Source: a virus
Virus record (IMG/VR): IMGVR_UViG_3300008627_000014
Coordinates: 1 to 44,237 of that record
Length of the DNA: 44,237 nt
Direction: 5' to 3' (one strand)
Below the pieces are notes generated by a model. It searched no databases. It worked only from the letters and a program-made list of their open reading frames with translations, and had not been told where the DNA came from. Positions 8,129 to 15,719 of the stretch are shown piece after piece. The position numbers and the translations under genes were made by a program. Numbering within the stretch: position 1 is the first letter of the stretch; each line of letters begins with the position of its first letter.

Positions 8129-8745
8129 TGTATAAACTTTACAAATGGTTTATTAATAAGTATTCTGTAATGTTTATAATGGCTAGTTCCATATATGTTT
8201 ATAAGAATATTGATGATTTTTTAGAATATTATAAAGGTAAAGAAGACCAATTAATTCATAAAATTCCCATAATCGATATGTATATTGAACCTAGATTAGA
8301 AAAGTTATTTGTTGTTACTAACCAAGATGTTCAGCAAGAAAAGAAACAAAACATTGATTGGTTTAGAACAATTGTTCATATTAGGAATGAAGAGTTTATT
8401 CCAGATATGTTTGCAAGAGAGGAGTTAAATCCTGTGGTTGTTCAGTATGGTAAGGTTTTCTTTGACGGTAAGACTGGTTATATTAATTTCTTCCCTCGCA
8501 GATTTAGAAAATCATTATATGGTCAACATGTTGATAGGTTTATTGGGGGGATGAGTAGTCAGAAGAAATATCCTTTAAAGTACGAGCATCGATATTATGA
8601 TTTCTTGCAAGATAGGATAAATCTAATTCTAGGTGACGTTCACGAGTCGGGTTGGACTCGTTTACGTTTAACTTTGGAAAGAGTGGGTCGTTTTTTAAAT
8701 CCTCTAAATAATAAACTTCTGGATTCTCAGAAGACCAATGTTTAA
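8128..8745 (+). CDS. Hypothetical protein, lone plus-strand gene
   Basis: Up to 205 residues. Starts are possible at 8128, 8170 and 8179; a TATA-like TTTATTAATA at 8147-8157 favours 8179. It has a short hydrophobic N-terminus and then a charged soluble domain with YGKVFFDGKTGYINFFPRRF. It is the only plus-strand gene in the structural block, and its last 200 nt overlap the opposite sulfotransferase frame. No family recognised. Confidence 0.5.
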   Translation: MYKLYKWFINKYSVMFIMASSIYVYKNIDDFLEYYKGKEDQLIHKIPIIDMYIEPRLEKLFVVTNQDVQQEKKQNIDWFRTIVHIRNEEFIPDMFAREELNPVVVQYGKVFFDGKTGYINFFPRRFRKSLYGQHVDRFIGGMSSQKKYPLKYEHRYYDFLQDRINLILGDVHESGWTRLRLTLERVGRFLNPLNNKLLDSQKTNV

Positions 8746-9079
8746 TCCATCTGTCATAATCAATTTGTTCAAAAATATTGTTTACTTCATTTTCATTGTT
8801 AGGTTGATTAACATATGTGTTTAGACTTACTCCGGGCATAAAGTAATTATAATTAGATAATAATGCTTTTTTTCTATTCTTTCTTAGAATTAAAATTTTA
8901 ACAAAGTCTTTGTATTGTTCGTGCCATTCCTTGTTTGGTAATCCTTTTCTGTAAATACATTCTACTTTTTCAACAGTGCAGCCGGGATATTTCTTGTAGA
9001 GATATTCTACTAGACTGGTTTGCCCACATTTGTAAGCACCTATAATACAGAATTTTAGATTCTTACTTTCCGTGCAGAT
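8540..9079 (-). CDS. Sulfotransferase-like P-loop protein, no normal start codon
   Basis: This minus-strand frame reads KFCIIGAYKCGQTSLVEYLY at its start, matching the 5'-phosphosulfate (PAPS) loop of sulfotransferases (G.x.K.G.TS). Further on come KILILRKNRKKAL, in the place of the 3'-phosphate site, and RWIKHWSSENPEVYYLEDL. It resembles the second sulfotransferase at 14235. The frame opens after a stop at 9080 and contains no ATG, GTG or TTG before the P-loop. It may therefore use a rare start, be made by a -1 shift from the upstream gene (which ends at 9055), or have lost its start. The true 5' end is unknown. The last 200 nt overlap the opposite gene. Confidence 0.55.
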   Translation of the reverse strand: MCTESKNLKFCIIGAYKCGQTSLVEYLYKKYPGCTVEKVECIYRKGLPNKEWHEQYKDFVKILILRKNRKKALLSNYNYFMPGVSLNTYVNQPNNENEVNNIFEQIDYDRWIKHWSSENPEVYYLEDLKNDPLFPKLNVNESNPTRERHLELDLSYLARNHNIDARTLKDISSDYSSPQ

Positions 9080-9525
9080 TCACCAGCCATGATTTGTTTG
9101 AAATCCTTTCCGTGTTTCCTACGCATAGATTTCCAAAATGGGTCATGACCAAATTGTCCACCGGCTTTATTGTAAGCTTTTGTAATATCTGCTATTCTTC
9201 TATGACATGGTTGACAAAATCTTGCATTGATTTGTTCCATATTGAATTTATAAGAATTACACATATAACATAGACCGTAATATTTTGGTGCAACTACAGC
9301 AAGAAGTGCCTCTCTACCTTTCTTTCCTGCACAATCTCCACAGATATCAATCAGTGTTGCATTACAAGCTGCCTTTGTGAAACAACCAAAACATACTGCT
9401 TCATTATCATCATTTACGTGTAAATATTCATTTGCTTGATGTTTCTTCCATAATTTCTTTTGTGCATCGTTGGAGTTATGTTCTCCACCGGAGATTTTCT
9501 TATCACCCAATCTGCTTACACCCAC
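9055..9525 (-). CDS. Multi-cysteine zinc-binding protein
   Basis: Up to 156 residues from GTG 9525; TTG 9510, which overlaps the stop of the small Cys-rich gene ahead, is an alternative. Cys pairs CFGC, CGDC, CYMC and CQPCH suggest two zinc knuckles in the middle, with a basic C-terminus (KSMRRKHGKDFKQ). The design suggests a nucleic-acid-binding protein. It lies in a group of small genes between portal and protease. Confidence 0.5.
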   Translation of the reverse strand: MGVSRLGDKKISGGEHNSNDAQKKLWKKHQANEYLHVNDDNEAVCFGCFTKAACNATLIDICGDCAGKKGREALLAVVAPKYYGLCYMCNSYKFNMEQINARFCQPCHRRIADITKAYNKAGGQFGHDPFWKSMRRKHGKDFKQIMAGESARKVRI

Positions 9526-9616
9526 ACATGGTACATTCGTATACCTGTCTTACAGACTGATGACATGGACAATCACATGGTAAAAGACTGCATTTGCCGT
9601 CTTTACAATCAGTCAA
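9503..9616 (-). CDS. Cys-rich micro-protein
   Basis: 37 residues from a TTG that overlaps the upstream stop. Nine cysteines and a histidine are arranged as C...C, CDCPCH and CTMCGC, so it probably folds round one or two zinc ions. It fills the gap between two zinc-type genes with no spare bases. Function unknown. Confidence 0.45.
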   Translation of the reverse strand: MTDCKDGKCSLLPCDCPCHQSVRQVYECTMCGCKQIG

Positions 9617-9986
9617 GTGTCTTCCTCAAATTAATTAGTTTGCGTTGACATTCTTCTATGATGAATTTAGCTTCTGTAGTTGGATTAGGTAAATCATATG
9701 ATGATATTTCTCTAACAAGTTGTTTAATCTCTGAAATTTCAGGGTCTTCTCTTGTTGCATATGCTGCTACATTTACCCATGAATTCTCTTCATCTATGGT
9801 AACAGTTTCAGTTTTATCCGCTGAGAAATTTACAGTAGATGAACCATTATCAAATTCAGTTGCTCCTGTCATAATTTCATCCGGTATTGATTCTGTATGT
9901 TTTATCTTCTTCTCCACTTTTTTTGCCTTTGTTCTTTTAGGAGGGTGTTTACAACTCTCGTCACATCTATGGTTACGCTTGGTCAT
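9609..9986 (-). CDS. Hypothetical protein with basic Cys/His N-terminus
   Basis: 125 residues from ATG 9986, chosen because GGGAG sits just upstream; a longer frame opens at 10013. The N-terminus (CDESCKHPPKRTKAKK) is basic with a possible metal site, and the C-terminus is helical (KFIIEECQRKLINLRKTLD). It overlaps the end of the portal gene. Unknown role. Confidence 0.5.
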   Translation of the reverse strand: MTKRNHRCDESCKHPPKRTKAKKVEKKIKHTESIPDEIMTGATEFDNGSSTVNFSADKTETVTIDEENSWVNVAAYATREDPEISEIKQLVREISSYDLPNPTTEAKFIIEECQRKLINLRKTLD

Positions 9987-11916
9987 TGTCACTCTCCCAT
10001 CTTTCAAATGCACTCATCTCGTTATCTACAAGTTCTCTTGCGTCTCTTACTGTCATTCTGGTAGCTTTTCTTAATTCATCTACTATTTTAGTTTTCTTCC
10101 AACCGAAATCTAAAGCAGTTTGTAAAGTAGTTTTAACAATATCAAAGTTATCAGGTGTTATACCTTTTGGGAAATTCTTTCTGATACCAGTTTGTGTACC
10201 ACGTCCTGCACCTCTTGGGTCACCTTGTATTCCACCCTCTGTTCCCGGTCTCTGTTTTGCTGGTGCTCCTTGCATACGTTGTTGTTCTTCTTTAGGGTCA
10301 GCTCTACTTCTTCCACGTCCACCCGGTTTTATAACCGTATCAGTCTCATTTTCGTAACCACCTTGTTGTTCAAACTGGTCTTCCAATGTAATTACAGGAT
10401 TTTGTGAAACAATAAATTCTCCTGTTGGTGTTCTTGAAACTTCAAAGCCAAGAGATTGATAGGCTTTCATGTTTTCTATTTCAACACCCTCTATCTGTAA
10501 GTCTCTAAGTTTGTCAGTCTCTTCACCCTCTTTCAATTTTATATCCCAATCATCGATACCAAGTGTATCTCCGATTTTTCTAAAGAATGCCTTGTATAAA
10601 ATATCCTGTCCCCATTTGACAGCACGATTAGTAATAGTAACTTGAAGTCCCTCTTGTGACCAACCGGTAGGAAGTTCACCAAAGTAAAGTGGAAGAACAC
10701 CGTATAATGCACCAATAATCATTCTAAGTTCTCTTCTAATAACTGTAAATTCTAATTCCTTAAGTGAGCCTGTGAAATCAAGCCACTCTGCCATCTTGCC
10801 AGAACCACCTCTGTCCTGTTCAACTAATAATGGTTGAATAGCATATGGGTCTTCCATTGATTTTTGCTGTAATACATCCCATGACTTTTTAAAAGTCTCA
10901 TAGTTTCTTGAAGCCATGATGAGCATGCCTCTTGGTGGTCTCATCTTGTCGAAATATTTTCTAATGTATTCATCCATATGAGATAATGACATTGCCTTTG
11001 ACCAGATGGTGTAGATTGGAGAATAACCGTAAAGCATTCCCGGAGAATATTTTCCTACTTTCCATAGAATTTCACCTTTTCCATAGACTACCCTTTTCGG
11101 GGTAGGAACACCAAGACCATATACAGTATTAACTTCAAACCAAGCATCAATTCCTACAGCATTACATATATTACATCTAGCCTCTTCACCATCCTTTACA
11201 TACATTAGATTCTCTTTTCTATGTGCAGGGTCTGGACAGATTTTAACTTGAGCACCAGTGTCAGTATAACCTAATCTGCCATCTGCATCAACAATAAATG
11301 CAATTGATGGTGGGTCTATTCTGACATATTCTGTATATTCTTTAACAGTTGATTCACCTGTCTTGTCATTAATATCATATTTAGGTGATGTGAGTAAGAA
11401 AGCCATATCAAATATTTCTAAATCCTGTTCTATTTGTCTTGATACTTCCTCAAGAGTCTGTTGGTTTACGTTTACTGGTTTAGTCATTAATTCTTCTAAT
11501 CTTTTTCTGTTCTTTGGGTCTGGTCTTACTATATTTGTCCCCCCACAAGTATCACACATCAAAGGTGAATCTTTGATATCTTTAACTGAATTATTAGGTA
11601 AATTATCTACTTTTATTTCTTCAGAATCCTCTTTTTTAGGAGGATATTCAAATTCTTTTGCACAATCACTGCATTTATACTTGAATCTTTCTAATATTTC
11701 AAACCCATTCTTAAACATTTCACGGTTTAAAGTGTCAATTGGAATTCTTACAGCGTCTACTGTCTTGGCTAATTCGACTACCATAGCCATTGGGAAAGGG
11801 AAAATTGGTAATTTAGCACCTGTATCAGTGCTCATCATAGGTGTAGATACTGTTGGTCTTACAGTTTGAGTAGTATTTCTTTTACTTAGAAAGTTAATCT
11901 TATCTAAAAAACCCAT
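9973..11916 (-). CDS. Portal protein with two zinc-ribbon insertions
   Basis: 647 residues from ATG 11916; TTG 11931 is possible, but the TATA box at 11941-11950 fits the ATG. The middle shows portal-family style: GMLYGYSPIYTIWSKAMSLS, a long helix with MDEYIRKYFDKMRPPRGMLI, and the clip/wing-like ELPTGWSQEGLQ. Two Cys4 clusters (CSDC...CDTC at about 60-105, and CPDP...CNIC at about 226-255) are unusual for portals. The C-terminal 150 residues are Gly/Arg/Gln rich, ending in a helical segment. It forms the DNA entry ring of the prohead. Confidence 0.75.
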   Translation of the reverse strand: MGFLDKINFLSKRNTTQTVRPTVSTPMMSTDTGAKLPIFPFPMAMVVELAKTVDAVRIPIDTLNREMFKNGFEILERFKYKCSDCAKEFEYPPKKEDSEEIKVDNLPNNSVKDIKDSPLMCDTCGGTNIVRPDPKNRKRLEELMTKPVNVNQQTLEEVSRQIEQDLEIFDMAFLLTSPKYDINDKTGESTVKEYTEYVRIDPPSIAFIVDADGRLGYTDTGAQVKICPDPAHRKENLMYVKDGEEARCNICNAVGIDAWFEVNTVYGLGVPTPKRVVYGKGEILWKVGKYSPGMLYGYSPIYTIWSKAMSLSHMDEYIRKYFDKMRPPRGMLIMASRNYETFKKSWDVLQQKSMEDPYAIQPLLVEQDRGGSGKMAEWLDFTGSLKELEFTVIRRELRMIIGALYGVLPLYFGELPTGWSQEGLQVTITNRAVKWGQDILYKAFFRKIGDTLGIDDWDIKLKEGEETDKLRDLQIEGVEIENMKAYQSLGFEVSRTPTGEFIVSQNPVITLEDQFEQQGGYENETDTVIKPGGRGRSRADPKEEQQRMQGAPAKQRPGTEGGIQGDPRGAGRGTQTGIRKNFPKGITPDNFDIVKTTLQTALDFGWKKTKIVDELRKATRMTVRDARELVDNEMSAFERWESDNDQA

Positions 11917-11940
11917 GTCTAATATTGTCAATGTGTCACA

Positions 11941-11950
11941 CTATATAAGG
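11941..11950 (-). promoter_or_regulatory. TATA box of portal gene
   Basis: Minus-strand CCTTATATAG about 28 nt ahead of the ATG at 11916. It decides the start codon. Confidence 0.65.
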
Positions 11951-11967
11951 TTTCTGTCAAGTTTTTG

Positions 11968-12228
11968 TCAATCAAAATTTATTTTTTTCATAATGAAATG
12001 GTCACCATCACCATCAGTCATATCACAACTATGTTGCCATGCATTACTGTTATCTTCAGTCGCCCAATCAAATAAACCATGTAACCATTCATGTGATATA
12101 ACTCTACATATATCTTTGATACCATCTGCAAAATGATTTATATAATATGTTATTTTAAGGTCATCTGTAAAATATTCTGCCATAGGGTCATCTGACTCTC
12201 CGAACAAGTCAAATTCCTCATAAAACAT
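11968..12228 (-). CDS. Small HExxH protein, possible zinc protease
   Basis: 86 residues. His46-Glu47-Trp-Leu-His50 (ISHEWLHGLFDWATED) is a textbook HExxH zinc site, with further His66 and Asp residues downstream that could be the third ligand. It is very short for a protease and acidic at the N-terminus. It lies two bases after the Cys gene upstream and 475 nt from the separate metzincin-like gene at 12703. It may be a minimal protease or an inactive metal protein. Confidence 0.5.
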   Translation of the reverse strand: MFYEEFDLFGESDDPMAEYFTDDLKITYYINHFADGIKDICRVISHEWLHGLFDWATEDNSNAWQHSCDMTDGDGDHFIMKKINFD

Positions 12229-12230
12229 GG

Positions 12231-12371
12231 TTATGCACCGTGTTTTTTACAATTCAAATCTCTAGTTTCTTTTATACAAGAGCATTTAGGCTCAGATTTA
12301 ATAGGTTTTACTGCTATTTCTTCCTTTTGGGACACTTTTTCTTCCTTATGCATGGTCTTTTTATCACACAT
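12231..12371 (-). CDS. Cys-containing micro-protein
   Basis: 46 residues from ATG 12371. The first 28 are highly charged (MHKEEKVSQKEEIAVK), followed by CSCIKETRDLNCKKHG, a likely metal site. It appears to be co-transcribed with the HExxH gene. Unknown. Confidence 0.4.
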   Translation of the reverse strand: MCDKKTMHKEEKVSQKEEIAVKPIKSEPKCSCIKETRDLNCKKHGA

Positions 12372-12446
12372 ATCCTTAAAAAGATTACTAAAAAAGACTA
12401 ACTAACCAGTATACTTAAATAAATAATTTAAATAAGTTATATAGAA
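12372..12446. promoter_or_regulatory. Divergent promoter region
   Basis: 75 nt between the leftward structural block and the rightward genes. Plus-strand AATTTAAATAAG (about 12425-12436) is a TATA box for the ATG at 12447. A minus-strand CTTTTTTAG (12392-12402) can serve the ATG at 12371. It contains one copy of a 23-nt repeat. Confidence 0.5.
12413..12435 (+). repeat. 23-nt repeat, copy A
   Basis: Starts ACTTAAATAAATAATTTA. Identical over 23 nt, in inverted orientation, to 35831-35853. Both copies lie in promoter gaps. Confidence 0.55.
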
Positions 12447-12671
12447 ATGTATAATGAAGATACAGAAACAGTGTTAAATGGAGTAAAATTCGTGTATAAT
12501 TGCTTCAGAGAGTCAGATTTTAATATAAATTCCATGTCCCAAGAAGAATTAGAGGTGTTTTTTGACACAATTGCCGGTATGATTAGTGGTATATCTACTA
12601 TTGTTTCTAATGTTGACCCCAAACTCCATGCAATCATAGAGAATTCATTAGAAGATTTATCTTTACGATAA
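12447..12671 (+). CDS. Hypothetical acidic helical protein
   Basis: 74 residues, Glu/Asp rich and helical, with a hydrophobic stretch IAGMISGISTIVS in the middle. The leaderless start is set by the TATA box about 24 nt upstream. Not recognised. Confidence 0.5.
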   Translation: MYNEDTETVLNGVKFVYNCFRESDFNINSMSQEELEVFFDTIAGMISGISTIVSNVDPKLHAIIENSLEDLSLR

Positions 12672-12702
12672 ATTTAATAACATTCATTATCTTTAATATA
12701 AT

Positions 12703-13407
12703 ATGGTCACAGAAATAATTTGTAGAGCTATAACAAATGGAACTTTTGATTCTGTCAGGGTTTCAGGTGTAACGTTATCAAATCAACTAGAAGATGATAA
12801 GAAATTTGGATTTCTAGAACCAACAAACGGTATTCTAACATATATTATTCTTAACAATGATAGAGAAATAAAAGAAAAACAAGTAAGAAGAGCAGTTGGA
12901 ATGGCACTTTTCGGGTGGAGAATGAGAGTACCAATCAAATTTAGAAGAGTAAAAAACAGGCTAGACGCAGATATTATACTTGAGTTTAGGTCAGAAGAAG
13001 AGGATGAAATACTAAATTCTAACACTTTAGCCTACATGTATTATCCATTAGGAGGGGTAAATAACGGTGTTTGTGTTATTAATAAGAGATTCCATTGGAC
13101 TAATGATGGTAAAGGTGTTGATATGCATTATGTTGACCCTGTTCACTATCCCACACCAAAACATACAAACCCAATTGGGAAAACATATGATTTAGACAAG
13201 GTGTTAAGACATGAATTCGGTCATGGTATATTTGGTTTACCTCACTCACAAAATAACAATGTCATTATGACAGGTAATGAAAGTATAATGAGTGAACATT
13301 TACAAGATGAGGATGTAATTAGAGCACAAGCCAAAGCCGGTATCAGACGTGGGTTTGCACATCGGTTAACTAACATGTTACGTTGGTACAAGTTGCGAAG
13401 CAACTAA
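12703..13407 (+). CDS. Metzincin-like zinc metalloprotease
   Basis: 234 residues. HEFGHGIFGLPHS at 170-182 is close to the matrixin/metzincin site HExxHxxGxxH, but has one extra residue between the second and third His. A following NVIMTGNESIM could supply the Met-turn. No signal peptide is visible, so it may act on the virion or inside the cell. The N-terminal part (VRRAVGMALFGWRMRVPIKF) looks like the usual beta/alpha protease fold. It could be a virion maturation, entry or lysis protease. Confidence 0.7.
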   Translation: MVTEIICRAITNGTFDSVRVSGVTLSNQLEDDKKFGFLEPTNGILTYIILNNDREIKEKQVRRAVGMALFGWRMRVPIKFRRVKNRLDADIILEFRSEEEDEILNSNTLAYMYYPLGGVNNGVCVINKRFHWTNDGKGVDMHYVDPVHYPTPKHTNPIGKTYDLDKVLRHEFGHGIFGLPHSQNNNVIMTGNESIMSEHLQDEDVIRAQAKAGIRRGFAHRLTNMLRWYKLRSN

Positions 13408-13420
13408 AAGATTACACAAG

Positions 13421-13430
13421 CCTTATATAC
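13421..13430 (+). promoter_or_regulatory. TATA box for GTG start at 13452
   Basis: CCTTATATAC centred 26-27 nt ahead of GTG 13452. It indicates a leaderless transcript and corrects the start. Confidence 0.6.
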
Positions 13431-13451
13431 ATTAGTTACTATAACACAGTT

Positions 13452-13661
13452 GTGAATTATGCAACAGTTTTCATAGGGTTAATTTTGGTTGGAGCATTGG
13501 GTGTAGCGATAGGTGCGTCATCAACTTCTCAGCCTGAAATGAATACAATTTGTAACAATTTCCATTCTGAAGTTAAAATAGTCAAATCATATATTGATGG
13601 CAAAGTAGTGCCACTTGAAATTACTGAATATGTTTGTGATGATTTTGAGATGAGAAAATGA
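13452..13661 (+). CDS. Single-pass membrane protein
   Basis: 69 residues from GTG 13452. Residues 3-22 are a membrane helix (YATVFIGLILVGALGVAIGA), followed by a soluble tail with two Cys (TICNNF and YVCDDF), probably outside the membrane and possibly disulfide linked. An earlier in-frame ATG at 13383 exists, but the TATA box favours the GTG. Confidence 0.55.
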   Translation: MNYATVFIGLILVGALGVAIGASSTSQPEMNTICNNFHSEVKIVKSYIDGKVVPLEITEYVCDDFEMRK

Positions 13662-13930
13662 AATTATCTAGAAAAGAATTAGAGAATACCATATGCATAG
13701 CCTGTGGTAAACGTTTTGGTTACCATACAAAACAGGGGGGCACAAAGTTTAACTTACCCACCCTAATGGAATGTATGTTCAGAATACAGGGAACGTATGT
13801 CGAGATGGGTGACAGACATCGTCAGCAAGCATGTAAAAAAGACAAAGCGGAGCGTTCCGAGGAAGCGGAAGAGATTGAAGCACTTTGTTCATCTAATGTG
13901 GAGGAGATAATAAATGATTCTAAACACTGA
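13658..13930 (+). CDS. Hypothetical protein with Cys4 site
   Basis: 90 residues, overlapping the stop before it (ATGA). CIACGKRFGYHTKQGG resembles half of a zinc ribbon; more Cys at about 39 and 59 may complete it. The acidic C-terminus is helical. Confidence 0.5.
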   Translation: MKLSRKELENTICIACGKRFGYHTKQGGTKFNLPTLMECMFRIQGTYVEMGDRHRQQACKKDKAERSEEAEEIEALCSSNVEEIINDSKH

Positions 13931-14057
13931 AAAGATTAGACCATCTGGAACATTCTATATACATACTACACGTATATCTGGAGATGTATTTTATATAAAG
14001 ATGTTTAGTGACCCTGATTATAAGAATCTAATATCTGAGGCTGTAGACTTTGCTTAA
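13914..14057 (+). CDS. Micro-ORF, hypothetical
   Basis: 47 residues, with GAGGAGAT 8 nt ahead of the ATG inside the end of the previous gene. Beta-rich start (GTFYIHTTRISGDVFYIKMF). Unknown. Confidence 0.45.
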   Translation: MILNTEKIRPSGTFYIHTTRISGDVFYIKMFSDPDYKNLISEAVDFA

Positions 14058-14160
14058 CACATCTAAAATAAGAAAACTCAAGATTACAAGAGTTGCAGAT
14101 TATGAATGGTGTTTAACACATCTTACAAAAAAGGAGATGGATGAATATGTTGAATACTGA
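14050..14160 (+). CDS. Micro-ORF, hypothetical
   Basis: 36 residues from a TTG overlapping the previous TAA. Basic helix followed by WCLTHLTKKEMDEYVEY. The start is uncertain. Confidence 0.3.
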   Translation: MLNTSKIRKLKITRVADYEWCLTHLTKKEMDEYVEY

Positions 14161-14242
14161 TAAAATTGACGGATTAGAATATTTCAAAAAAGAGCTAAGA
14201 TATAATATATCTAAAATTTATGGAGTTGAATTAAATGTATAA
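14147..14242 (+). CDS. Micro-ORF, hypothetical
   Basis: 31 residues. AAGGAGAT lies about 8 nt before the ATG. It ends by overlapping the sulfotransferase start by 8 nt, so it may couple translation of that gene. Confidence 0.35.
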   Translation: MLNTDKIDGLEYFKKELRYNISKIYGVELNV

Positions 14243-14762
14243 GGATTCGATATTTGAATTAGACAAATCTAAAAAATATGCACTGGTAGGTGCAAGCAAG
14301 TGTGGTACTACAAGTTTCACAAAATATTTGGGGCAGAACGGGTATCACGTTGAGAAACTTGACTCTTGGTTATGGTTTCCAGAGTTTATAGCTGGGGTAA
14401 AACCCGGGGGTAAATTCGAGGGGTATGTACCTATTATGATTTTACGAGACCCGGTTGAGCGTGCTTGGAGTCACTACCACTATATGTTTCAGAACAAACC
14501 TGTAGAGGATACGGATGAGCATATAAAGAAACAAAGACTGGAAGAGGTCTCTAGGAAGAGCTGTTATACTCCGTGGCTGATGAAATGGCTTGAGCAATGT
14601 GATGACCTACGTGTGTTTTGGTACGAGGATTTGGTTTCTCTCCCCGATTTTCCTCATGAGAATGCGACTGTGGTGAAACCTGAACTTGACGATGAGACTA
14701 GAGAAAAGATTGAAGAGTATATTATGGATGAGTTTAAAAAACAATCAGACTTACCCAAATAG
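14235..14762 (+). CDS. Sulfotransferase-family protein
   Basis: 175 residues. GASKCGTTSFTKYL at 19-32 is the PAPS 5'-phosphosulfate loop, and LRDPVERAWSHYHYMF at about 70-85 is the 3'-phosphate motif. Both are characteristic of the sulfotransferase family. It is shorter than typical enzymes (about 250-300), lacking much of the C-terminus. It would transfer sulfate from PAPS to a sugar or other acceptor, perhaps a virion or cell-surface glycan. A divergent relative lies at 8540-9079. The GC-richer codon use (CGT, GGG) differs from the neighbours. Confidence 0.75.
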   Translation: MYKDSIFELDKSKKYALVGASKCGTTSFTKYLGQNGYHVEKLDSWLWFPEFIAGVKPGGKFEGYVPIMILRDPVERAWSHYHYMFQNKPVEDTDEHIKKQRLEEVSRKSCYTPWLMKWLEQCDDLRVFWYEDLVSLPDFPHENATVVKPELDDETREKIEEYIMDEFKKQSDLPK

Positions 14763-14773
14763 TTAAATACTAT
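14761..14773 (+). promoter_or_regulatory. TATA box of candidate RNA at 14791
   Basis: AGTTAAATACTAT lies immediately after the sulfotransferase stop, about 24 nt ahead of the proposed RNA start. The same 13-mer recurs at 15127. Confidence 0.55.
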
Positions 14774-14790
14774 CTATTATATAGAATATT

Positions 14791-14900
14791 AGCCTTTCAG
14801 GGATTACGGTAACTTTACGGTAGCCCTCTTAAGGTATAAGGTGAAAGTGACTCTTTCGTAGTTATTCGATTGAGAATTCTCCATCACCTATCTTACCATA
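14791..14900 (+). ncRNA. Candidate structured RNA
   Basis: A non-coding stretch with its own promoter. The first hairpin pairs CCTT and AGGG (14793-14802) with CCCT and AAGG (about 14833-14842), with an inner TAC/GTA pair. A second long-range stem pairs GGTA-AGGTGA (about 14840-14851) with TCACCT-TACC (about 14883-14897) round a smaller CTC/TCG hairpin. GC content is higher than in the surrounding AT-rich gaps. It could be a viral regulatory RNA or a long 5' leader of the gene at 14934, though that gene has its own TATA box. No known family matched by eye. Confidence 0.4.
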
Positions 14901-14933
14901 ATGTTTATATCTCTTCCCTCCCGGATTATATTA

Positions 14934-15104
14934 ATGTCGACAGATACATTTAAAGGAGAGAAATCTCTAGAAGTGCTAGAGCAAGAAATGTTCTCAGTCT
15001 TGAATGAGATTGATTTTGACGAACGAGACATATCTTTTAATAAAAAGATGATGAAGTTATGCCAAGCATGGGTTGCCAAGGCACGAACCGTAAGGGAACG
15101 TTAG
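14934..15104 (+). CDS. Hypothetical helical protein
   Basis: 56 residues from ATG 14934, chosen over ATG 14901 because GTTTATATC at 14903-14911 is a TATA box about 26 nt upstream. Acidic then basic helix (KMMKLCQAWVAKARTVRER). Unknown. Confidence 0.5.
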   Translation: MSTDTFKGEKSLEVLEQEMFSVLNEIDFDERDISFNKKMMKLCQAWVAKARTVRER

Positions 15105-15156
15105 TCCCAATCAAAGATAGCCTAACAGTTAAATACTATCTTAACATACTTTTTTT

Positions 15157-15312
15157 ATGCATTTTAAATATGAAGACCTGCATGGAGAACATTCCACTCT
15201 GGACATAGATACACTTTCCATATTGAAAGGACAGGTAGATATGTTGCCAGATAATATTGGTTTAATAATGACCAAAGATGGAAGACTGTTAGAAACTCAG
15301 ATAGACTTTTAG
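15157..15312 (+). CDS. Hypothetical micro-protein
   Basis: 51 residues. The leaderless start is set by GTTAAATACTATC at 15128-15140, a repeat of the promoter at 14761. Mixed acidic sequence ending LLETQIDF. Unknown. Confidence 0.5.
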   Translation: MHFKYEDLHGEHSTLDIDTLSILKGQVDMLPDNIGLIMTKDGRLLETQIDF

Positions 15313-15366
15313 TTCTATTTGTATCTACACTTTTTTTATTTATATCCCCCCGAAATAGAAATTTGT

Positions 15367-15489
15367 ATGCCCCCTAATTCAAAAATTCACCTTTTCTTCT
15401 GTGAGGACTTGCCACTAAGGCTTTGGAAAGCTGACACTTTGGAAATACTTTTTGAAAAAATAAAAAATAGAATAGTTACCAAAAAATAG
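15367..15489 (+). CDS. Hypothetical micro-protein
   Basis: 40 residues from ATG 15367. TTTATTTATATCC (15335-15347) is a TATA box 26 nt upstream. Hydrophobic/basic sequence (IHLFFCEDLPLRLWKADTL). It overlaps the end of the opposite gene by 14 nt. Confidence 0.4.
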   Translation: MPPNSKIHLFFCEDLPLRLWKADTLEILFEKIKNRIVTKK

Positions 15490-15679
15490 CAACTATTTTG
15501 TTATGATGGTTTTTTGCTATACCTTTGAATTGAGTGCCTGTGTATTCGGCTACTTCCTCAATATCACAAGCTAACAAATTTCCCTCATGTTCTGAATCAC
15601 AAGATAGACGAAAGATTTTATCGTCATCAGTTTGGATTCTGTCTTTTACATCTCTTGAAATGTATGTTTGTTTTGACAT
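15476..15679 (-). CDS. Hypothetical protein with EEVA motif
   Basis: 67 residues. CDIEEVAEYTGTQFKG near the middle resembles CSMEEVAKLLVEF in the next gene upstream (15752), so the two may be distant paralogues or share a fold. A TATA-like ATTATATAG lies upstream (about 15697-15707). Confidence 0.45.
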   Translation of the reverse strand: MSKQTYISRDVKDRIQTDDDKIFRLSCDSEHEGNLLACDIEEVAEYTGTQFKGIAKNHHNKIVAIFW

Positions 15680-15719
15680 ACCTATTATAGAAACTACTTC
15701 TATATAATACTTTGTTTTA

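Noticed and set aside
11363-11869. 168-codon plus-strand frame inside the portal gene
   Set aside because: Antisense shadow of a well-supported portal coding sequence.
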